A stretch of 10,278 nucleotides of DNA from the NCBI GenBank assembly GCA_947631525.1, contig CANRLQ010000030.1, forward strand, positions 1-10,278, given 5' to 3'. Made by a program: the position numbers and the translations under genes. This document shows positions 5,747 to 10,278 of this stretch, one piece after another. The stretch is from an uncultured Bacilli bacterium. GTDB taxonomy: Bacteria > Bacillota_I > Bacilli_A > RF39 > UBA660. Below the pieces are notes generated by a model. The model was given only the letters and a program-made list of their open reading frames with translations. It ran no database searches and was not told the origin of the DNA. The number at the start of each line of letters is the position of its first letter. The stretch's first letter is position 1.

Positions 5747-5775
5747 TTGCATTTTCTTATTTTTTTTGATAAAAT
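5747..5775 (+). promoter_or_regulatory. Sigma-A-type promoter of rpsT
   Basis: -35 TTGCAT (5747-5752), 17-bp spacer, -10 TAAAAT (5770-5775) with extended TGA. Spacing is ideal. The start of transcription would lie about 22-25 bases before the rpsT start codon, a short leader with no room for an S20-binding regulatory structure. A forespore (sigma-G) promoter for the divergent gpr should overlap this region but could not be recognised. Confidence 0.7.
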
Positions 5776-5804
5776 GTATATGTTAATGACTTGGAGGTGA
5801 AAAT

Positions 5805-6068
5805 ATGCCAAATATGAAAAATGCTAAAAAAGCAGTAAAGACTATTGAAAAGAAAAGAATAATTAATAATAACTATAAAGCCAGTATGAAAACAGCTATT
5901 AAAAATGTTGAAAAAGCAGTTCTTTCTAAAGATAAAGATAAAGCAGCTGAGGCTTTAAAAATAGCTATTAAAAGGATTGATAAAGCAGGATCTGCTAAAG
6001 TTGTTACAAATAATTTCGTAGCTCGTAATAAATCAAGATTAACTAAAAAAGTTAGTGATATGAAATAA
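5805..6068 (+). CDS. rpsT: 30S ribosomal protein S20
   Basis: S20 binds 16S rRNA early in assembly of the small subunit. This 87-aa, highly basic, three-helix protein has the usual start (MPNMKNAKKAVKT) and the conserved stretches KASMKTAIKNVEKAV (25-39), KIAIKRIDKAGSAKVV (52-67) and the C-terminal ARNKSRLTKKV (73-83). Length is typical. The strong GGAGGTG site upstream, a good promoter and a terminator right at its stop make it a single-gene unit. Its divergent placement beside gpr is also known from Bacillus, where the two genes are neighbours. Confidence 0.98.
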   Translation: MPNMKNAKKAVKTIEKKRIINNNYKASMKTAIKNVEKAVLSKDKDKAAEALKIAIKRIDKAGSAKVVTNNFVARNKSRLTKKVSDMK

Positions 6069-6090
6069 AAATGTCGTAATGACATTTTTT
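6067..6090 (+). terminator. Intrinsic terminator of rpsT
   Basis: AAAAATGTC (6067-6075) and GACATTTTT (6081-6089) form a perfect 9-bp stem with loop GTAAT and a T-run. It begins within the rpsT stop codon. Confidence 0.85.
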
Positions 6091-6111
6091 ATTTATTTTA
6101 ATAATAAATTT

Positions 6112-6120
6112 TGATATAAT
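6112..6120 (+). promoter_or_regulatory. Extended -10 promoter of the transglutaminase-like gene
   Basis: TGATATAAT contains a consensus -10 (6115-6120) with a TGn extension, 16 bp before the start codon. No good -35 is visible. The leader is very short. Confidence 0.55.
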
Positions 6121-6136
6121 TAAAATAGGTGATTAT

Positions 6137-7051
6137 ATGAAAAGAATTTTAAGTTTCTTATTCTTTGTTGGTTTATTTTTTATTACTTATATTTATCATG
6201 AAGACATAACAAAATATATTGTTAATAATTACATATACAAGAAAGAAATTATAATTACTGATTCTAATAAATATAAAAGAAATTATAATTTTGAATTTAT
6301 TCAACAAACAGATAATTTTGTTCCAAATAATAAACAAGAACTATATAATGTTTTTTATTCTATTTTGAATAATGGTTGGACAAATTTTACTTTTTATTGT
6401 GGTGAAGAATATCTTAATTGTAAAGACGACATACAAGATTTAACTAGTGAAAATAATGTAATCTTATCATATATTAATAATTTTGTTCACCCATATAATA
6501 GTTATAGTTCAATAAGTATAAATATGAATAATTTCGGAAGAATTAATGTAAAAGTAAATAAGTTATACTCTACTAATGATATATATTTATTAGATAAATT
6601 TATAACAACTACTTATAATACACTAATAAAAAATACAATGACTGATGAACAAAAAATAAAAACAATTCATGATTATATAATTAATAATTCTCGATATGAT
6701 CAAGAATGGGTATCATTAACTAGTGATAATAGAACTCATAAATCAAATACAGCATATGGTCCATTAATGGAACATATTGGTTTATGTGGAGGTTATACAG
6801 ATGCTATGGCGTTATTTTTAGAAAAAATGCATATTAAAAATTATAAAATTGCAAGTGATAAACATATTTGGAATTATGTTTATATAAATAATAATTGGAA
6901 ACACCTAGATTTAACTTGGGATGACCCTGTAACTAATACAGGAAATAATGTTTTACAATACGATTATTATTTAATAAATACTAAGACATTGGAAAACAAA
7001 TTTGATAATGAACATAATTATCCTAAAAACATTTATATTGAGGCAAACTAA
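6137..7051 (+). CDS. Membrane-anchored or exported transglutaminase-fold protein
   Basis: This 304-aa protein begins with Lys-Arg and a hydrophobic helix (about residues 4-20), a signal sequence or anchor with no lipobox, so the rest should lie outside the membrane. The middle (about 40-165) is not recognisable. Residues about 168-265 form a transglutaminase-like/papain-fold core: the opening helix MTDEQKIKTIHDYIINNSRYD, then Cys217 in GLCGGYTDAMALFL, His243 in KHIWNYVYI and Asp258 in HLDLTWDDP, a complete Cys-His-Asp triad. Bacterial members are usually cysteine proteases or peptide-modifying enzymes of the cell surface; the substrate here is unknown. ATG 6137 follows TAGGTGA. It is a single-gene unit with its own promoter and a terminator shared with ylbL. 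Confidence 0.85.
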   Translation: MKRILSFLFFVGLFFITYIYHEDITKYIVNNYIYKKEIIITDSNKYKRNYNFEFIQQTDNFVPNNKQELYNVFYSILNNGWTNFTFYCGEEYLNCKDDIQDLTSENNVILSYINNFVHPYNSYSSISINMNNFGRINVKVNKLYSTNDIYLLDKFITTTYNTLIKNTMTDEQKIKTIHDYIINNSRYDQEWVSLTSDNRTHKSNTAYGPLMEHIGLCGGYTDAMALFLEKMHIKNYKIASDKHIWNYVYINNNWKHLDLTWDDPVTNTGNNVLQYDYYLINTKTLENKFDNEHNYPKNIYIEAN

Positions 7052-7073
7052 AAGACTATTTCTATAGTCTTTT
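7050..7073. terminator. Bidirectional terminator between the transglutaminase-like gene and ylbL
   Basis: AAAAGACTAT (7050-7059) and ATAGTCTTTT (7064-7073) form a perfect 10-bp stem with loop TTCT. A and T runs flank both sides, so it can serve both convergent genes; its ends touch both stop codons. Confidence 0.85.
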
Positions 7074-8068
7074 TATTTGTTTAAATAATCTAAAACATCA
7101 TCGAATGTTTTAACAGGAATTATTTTTATATCATATTTTTCTTTTTCTTTATATTTTAATGCATCTTTATAATTATCTCCATATGGTACAAAGAAAATAT
7201 CAACTTTGTTATTTACACAACCTTTTAATTTGTATTTTATACCATCAATTTCTCCAACATTACCATTTTCATCTATAGTACCTGTACCCGCAATTTTTAA
7301 ACCTTTAGTAATATCTTCTTTTACTAAATAATTATATATTGCTAAACTCATCATTAAACCACCTGATGAACCATATTCATTCGGCTTTAAATTAAATTTT
7401 ACTTTAGGGTTCATATCAATGTTTCTTTTATAAGATAGTCCAATCCCTATCATTTTAATATTATCATAATTAATTATAGTTGCATATCTATTTTCTTTTT
7501 TATCATTATTAATAACTACAAAATTTAATTTATCTCCTATATTATGATTATTTATTATATTATTTATATCAGTTTTAGTACTTACTTTTTTTCCTTCTAC
7601 TTCTATTATTCTATCCCCTACTTTAAAATTATTTTGTGCTTCTTCAAAAATATATGTAATATATATATCAGTACTCTTTATTTTTAGTGTTTTATTAGCT
7701 TTTTTATAAGCTACTATAATAGCATTATCATTTGCTTCATCTAACATAAGTTTACCTCTTATATTACTATCTTTTTCTGTTTCGTTAGAAGCAATTACTT
7801 CTTCTTTTTTAATTAAATCATAATTTTTATTTAATTTAGCAAGAATATATGAAAATACATTAGCATCACCTTCACTAACATAAGCCATATTTATACTTCC
7901 CTTAACTTTATAATTATTTTTTACTTCTATTCTTTTACTTATATCAATTATTCCACCAGGGGCTTCTACATAGTAAGGTAAGGGAAAACTAAATATAAAG
8001 TAACTTACTACTAATATAATTATAAATAATATATTTTCTTTTAAAAATTTTAAAATTTTATTTTTCAT
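7073..8068 (-). CDS. ylbL: YlbL/SepM-type membrane-anchored PDZ-Lon serine protease
   Basis: A 331-aa cell-surface protease. An N-terminal membrane anchor (about 12-30) is followed by the family's PLPYYVEAPGG segment (29-39), a PDZ domain (about 130-200, FKVGDRIIEVEGKKV) and a C-terminal Lon-type catalytic domain (about 220-315). Ser235 in YGSSGGLMMSLAIYN and Lys278 in VGEIDGIKYK form the Lon Ser-Lys dyad. The related SepM of streptococci trims the competence peptide; Bacillus YlbL is linked with clearing the SOS division inhibitor YneA. The target here is unknown. The start has GAGAGGA upstream and an extended -10 (TGGTAAAAT, 8090-8098 on the minus strand). It is divergent from ylbJ; in Bacillus subtilis ylbJ and ylbL are also close neighbours, but on one strand. 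Confidence 0.93.
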   Translation of the reverse strand: MKNKILKFLKENILFIIILVVSYFIFSFPLPYYVEAPGGIIDISKRIEVKNNYKVKGSINMAYVSEGDANVFSYILAKLNKNYDLIKKEEVIASNETEKDSNIRGKLMLDEANDNAIIVAYKKANKTLKIKSTDIYITYIFEEAQNNFKVGDRIIEVEGKKVSTKTDINNIINNHNIGDKLNFVVINNDKKENRYATIINYDNIKMIGIGLSYKRNIDMNPKVKFNLKPNEYGSSGGLMMSLAIYNYLVKEDITKGLKIAGTGTIDENGNVGEIDGIKYKLKGCVNNKVDIFFVPYGDNYKDALKYKEKEKYDIKIIPVKTFDDVLDYLNK

Positions 8069-8089
8069 TTTTTATTCCTCTCTTATATT

Positions 8090-8098
8090 ATTTTACCA
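8090..8098 (-). promoter_or_regulatory. Extended -10 promoter of ylbL
   Basis: Minus strand TGGTAAAAT, a -10 TAAAAT with TGn, lies 21 bp before the ylbL start in the 71-bp gap shared with ylbJ. No clear -35. Confidence 0.45.
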
Positions 8099-8139
8099 TA
8101 ATTATATGCTTTTTTCATATATTTAATTAGGTGAAAATA

Positions 8140-9114
8140 ATGATTAAAAAAATTCAAAGTATTATTATAATAGTTATTTTAATTTATATTGGCTTTATTA
8201 TTTTATCTGATTCTAGTACAATAATGAATACTGTATCATTTTCTATAAATTTATGGATTAATAATATTTTTCCATCATTATTCCCTTTTTTTATCTTATC
8301 AGAATTTTTAATTAATTATGGATTTGTAGAACTATTAGCTGAATTATCTAAACCAATAATGACTAAAATATTCAATATTAATCCTAATTGTTCTTTTATA
8401 TTTATTATGAGTATGTTATCAGGTTTTCCTAGTAATTCAAAATATACAAAAGAACTATATGAAAAAGGTATTATAAATAAAGATGAAGCATCAAAAATTT
8501 TAACATTTACTCATTTTTCAAATCCTTTATTTATTTTAGGAACGGTTAGTGTTTTTTTAAATAATAAAAAGGCTGCTATTTTAATTTTAGTAGTTCATTA
8601 TCTAACTAATATTATAATTGGTATTATATTTAGAAATTATAATAAAAGTGTTATAAAAAATGATAAAATTTCAATAAAAAAAGCAGTAAATAACATGCAT
8701 AATAAAAGGATAAATAATTCATTAAATTTTGGTAGTTTAATCAGCAAGGCAATTACTGATACAATAAGTACTTTATTATTAATATTAGGAACAGTTACTA
8801 TCTTTTTAATTATCTCAACTATTTTAATTAGTAAAATAAATATTAATCCTTATTTTGAAAGTTTAATAAAAGGTATTGTTGAAATGACTCAAGGTATTCA
8901 AAGTATAAGTTTATTAAATATTCCAATTAAAATTAAAAGTACCATAATTGCTATGATACTATCATTCGGAGGAATTAGTGTTCATATGCAAGTAAAAAGT
9001 ATTATATCTGATACTGATGATATTGAATATAAGCCTTTTTTAACTGCTCGATTGTTACATTCATCTATTGCCGGAATAATAGTTTATTATATATTTTCCT
9101 TTATAATTAACTAA
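8140..9114 (+). CDS. ylbJ: Sporulation integral membrane protein YlbJ
   Basis: YlbJ is a polytopic membrane protein needed for proper spore formation in Bacillus, made in the mother cell; its transported substrate is unknown. It belongs with the nucleoside-recognition/Gate fold proteins. The frame is open from GTG 8131, but that GTG is part of the Shine-Dalgarno AGGTGA, so ATG 8140 (324 aa) is preferred. Conserved blocks are NIFPSLFPFF (42-51), SGFPSNSKYT (94-103), FTHFSNPLFILGTV (123-136), GIVEMTQGI (245-253) and LSFGGISVHMQ (274-284). Hydrophobic segments occur at about 7-23, 45-60, 84-95, 129-142, 146-164, 210-230, 266-280 and 308-323. It is shorter than the roughly 400-aa Bacillus protein. 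Its last 8 bases overlap the convergent prepilin gene. Confidence 0.93.
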   Translation: MIKKIQSIIIIVILIYIGFIILSDSSTIMNTVSFSINLWINNIFPSLFPFFILSEFLINYGFVELLAELSKPIMTKIFNINPNCSFIFIMSMLSGFPSNSKYTKELYEKGIINKDEASKILTFTHFSNPLFILGTVSVFLNNKKAAILILVVHYLTNIIIGIIFRNYNKSVIKNDKISIKKAVNNMHNKRINNSLNFGSLISKAITDTISTLLLILGTVTIFLIISTILISKININPYFESLIKGIVEMTQGIQSISLLNIPIKIKSTIIAMILSFGGISVHMQVKSIISDTDDIEYKPFLTARLLHSSIAGIIVYYIFSFIIN

Positions 9115-9616
9115 AATTTACTATATCATCATCTATAATGGCATCATTACTTTGAATTATAACTTCAAAATTAAATTGTTCTTCTATTAATTTGTTATTT
9201 ATTAGAATAGATATTTTAGTAATAGTATTTATTTCATTATCTCCTGCAGTACTTTTATATGCTTCTATATTCCCAAACTCACTATTATTACCATAATTAA
9301 CACTATAACTACCATATGTAATTTGTTTTTTATCTTTATTAACAATTAATTTTTCTTTTTCACCATCCATATATGTAAATTCTAAACATGAAGTATTATC
9401 ACTACATAATTTTAAATTAGATAAACTTTTAGTTTCAAGATCATCGTTTATATTCTTCAATATATTACCTTGTTTGGTAAATAAAATAGTTTTGGTATCT
9501 CCTTTTATATATATATCTTTTAATAATAAAACCAATTCAATAAGTAAAAATGATATAACAGTTATTAAACAAAATGTCACCATTAATTCTATTATTGTAA
9601 AACCTTTATTTTTCAT
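9107..9616 (-). CDS. Type IV prepilin-like protein (second gene of the pair)
   Basis: A 169-aa pilin-like subunit with a class III signal: short basic leader MKNKG, cleavage expected between Gly5 and Phe6 before FTIIE (Glu10 is the +5 glutamate), then a hydrophobic helix to about residue 33 that would form the pilus core. A prepilin peptidase would cut and methylate it. The rest is a polar, strand-rich head with Cys71 and Cys77 close enough to form a disulfide. It may be a minor pilin of a competence (ComG-like) or type IV pilus system; no assembly ATPase or platform gene is in the window, so the system cannot be named. The start has AGGAGGA, which overlaps the TAG stop of the upstream prepilin gene, so translation is probably coupled. 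Confidence 0.82.
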   Translation of the reverse strand: MKNKGFTIIELMVTFCLITVISFLLIELVLLLKDIYIKGDTKTILFTKQGNILKNINDDLETKSLSNLKLCSDNTSCLEFTYMDGEKEKLIVNKDKKQITYGSYSVNYGNNSEFGNIEAYKSTAGDNEINTITKISILINNKLIEEQFNFEVIIQSNDAIIDDDIVNFS

Positions 9617-9625
9617 AATTTCCTC

Positions 9626-10144
9626 CTAATTAAAATTAGTTTCTATCATAGAATAAGTATCATCATTATATTCTACAATAATTCTATATTGATCATTATA
9701 TTTAATAGACATTTTTTTGATAAATTGATATAGGCTTTCTGATAATATATTGTTATCTTTTAAACTTATTTTAAATTCTGTTAAATCTTCATTGGTAAGA
9801 TAAATATTCTTTACATTTAATTTATTTATAAGTTCATTGCAATATGAAATATTAGATACATATTTTTCATTACACATACCATCACTAAAAAACAAGATAT
9901 ATAATTGTTCACGTAAATCTTTTTTTATTTCTACTTCTTTTGTTAAAACATTTATTTTTTTATTATTTTTAATAAATTTTTCAATATTTTTAGTTGAATA
10001 TATACCATTAATTGTATTATATTTAAAACTATCTTCATAATTATTTTTTAAATTATAAAATTGTGTAAATATAATTAACAATGTTGTAATAACAAAAGAA
10101 GATACAACTAAAGTTTCTAAAAGTGTAAATCCTTTATTTTTCAT
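9626..10144 (-). CDS. Type IV prepilin-like protein (first gene of the pair)
   Basis: A 172-aa pilin-like subunit sharing the first seven residues (MKNKGFT) with its downstream partner but little else. The class III signal is MKNKG before FTLLE with Glu10 at +5, followed by a hydrophobic helix to about residue 28. The head carries Cys91 and Cys102, a possible disulfide. The start has a moderate AGGGG site, and the stop codon is TAG. Nine bases separate it from the next gene. It looks like the first gene of a two-gene unit because at least 134 bp of gene-free sequence precede it; larger comG or pil operons usually have the major pilin and export genes directly upstream. Competence pseudopilin or minor pilin are both possible. 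Confidence 0.82.
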   Translation of the reverse strand: MKNKGFTLLETLVVSSFVITTLLIIFTQFYNLKNNYEDSFKYNTINGIYSTKNIEKFIKNNKKINVLTKEVEIKKDLREQLYILFFSDGMCNEKYVSNISYCNELINKLNVKNIYLTNEDLTEFKISLKDNNILSESLYQFIKKMSIKYNDQYRIIVEYNDDTYSMIETNFN

Positions 10145-10278
10145 ATAATGATACCCCTATCTATTTTATTTTACTCTAATAATTATTATATAATATATTT
10201 TTAATATTTTCTAGTATTATTTAATAATAATAAAAATTAATAAAATTTATTGTTTTTTTTTTAATAATATTATATAAT
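10145..10278. other. AT-rich leader upstream of the prepilin pair
   Basis: No gene is seen in these 134 bp. After the AGGGG ribosome site the sequence is almost only A and T, with several TATAAT-like matches on the minus strand (for example within 10180-10195) that cannot be told apart, and a T10 tract at 10253-10262. It probably holds the prepilin promoter, and the T-tract might end a transcript arriving from the right, but no convincing hairpin stem precedes it. Confidence 0.4.

Noticed and set aside
5705..5760. Sigma-G promoter for gpr
   Set aside because: A forespore promoter is expected from family knowledge, but no pair of boxes at proper spacing was convincing here.
5553..5786. 77-codon plus-strand frame opposite the 5' end of gpr
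   Set aside because: It is antisense to gpr, runs through the rpsT promoter and has no ribosome site; its hydrophobic look comes from T-rich antisense sequence.
5873..6085. 70-codon minus-strand frame opposite rpsT
   Set aside because: It mirrors the certain S20 gene and begins in its terminator.
9837..10040. 67-codon plus-strand frame opposite the first prepilin gene
   Set aside because: Antisense to a well-supported prepilin coding region, with no ribosome site.
10180..10278. Repetitive AT stretch as an origin, CRISPR array or tandem repeat
   Set aside because: TATAAT and AATAAT words recur without regular period, length or spacing; simple base composition explains them.

Overview
The window is a very AT-rich stretch of a Bacillota (Firmicutes) chromosome from a lineage that carries endospore genes. 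Three sporulation genes lie within about 5.3 kb: spoIIM, gpr and ylbJ. The standard code fits throughout: Trp is TGG, no frame needs TGA to be read, and the 14 genes end in TAA (12) or TAG (2), never TGA. Short intergenic gaps and small proteins suggest a compact genome, perhaps an uncultured gut lineage of the RF39 or TANB77 sort. That placement is inference; the sequence fixes only 'AT-rich spore-gene-bearing Bacillota'.

Left region (1-1738): the end of an integrated filamentous-phage (inovirus-like) element. A Zot/pI-type ATPase, cut by the window edge, overlaps a rolling-circle HUH replication protein, and a 49-aa basic ORF follows. The element stops at a 28-bp dif-like XerC/XerD site (1711-1738) that differs from the Bacillus subtilis dif at only three positions. 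This points to an element that integrates at the chromosome dimer-resolution site with host Xer recombinases. Two GC-rich secondary-structure islands (517-560 and 711-740) are hidden inside its coding sequence and are candidates for its replication origin or packaging signal.

Junction (1739-2655): a bidirectional terminator, then an XRE-type regulator of unknown target on the minus strand with a well-formed promoter and repeated TGTAAA boxes.

Core region (2655-9114): mnmA (tRNA 2-thiolation) and spoIIM (engulfment) on the minus strand; a 36-aa membrane miniprotein (DUF4044/Prli42-like) on the plus strand, divergent from spoIIM; gpr (spore germination protease) on the minus strand, divergent from rpsT (ribosomal protein S20), a neighbourhood also found in Bacillus; an exported transglutaminase-fold protein; and the divergent pair ylbL (PDZ-Lon membrane protease) and ylbJ (sporulation membrane protein).

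Right end (9107-10278): two type IV prepilin-like genes in tandem on the minus strand, preceded by an AT-only-looking leader of at least 134 bp with no gene. Most core genes use an AGGTGA Shine-Dalgarno core 4-6 nt before the start, which helped to choose starts for gpr and ylbJ and to recognise the 36-aa gene.
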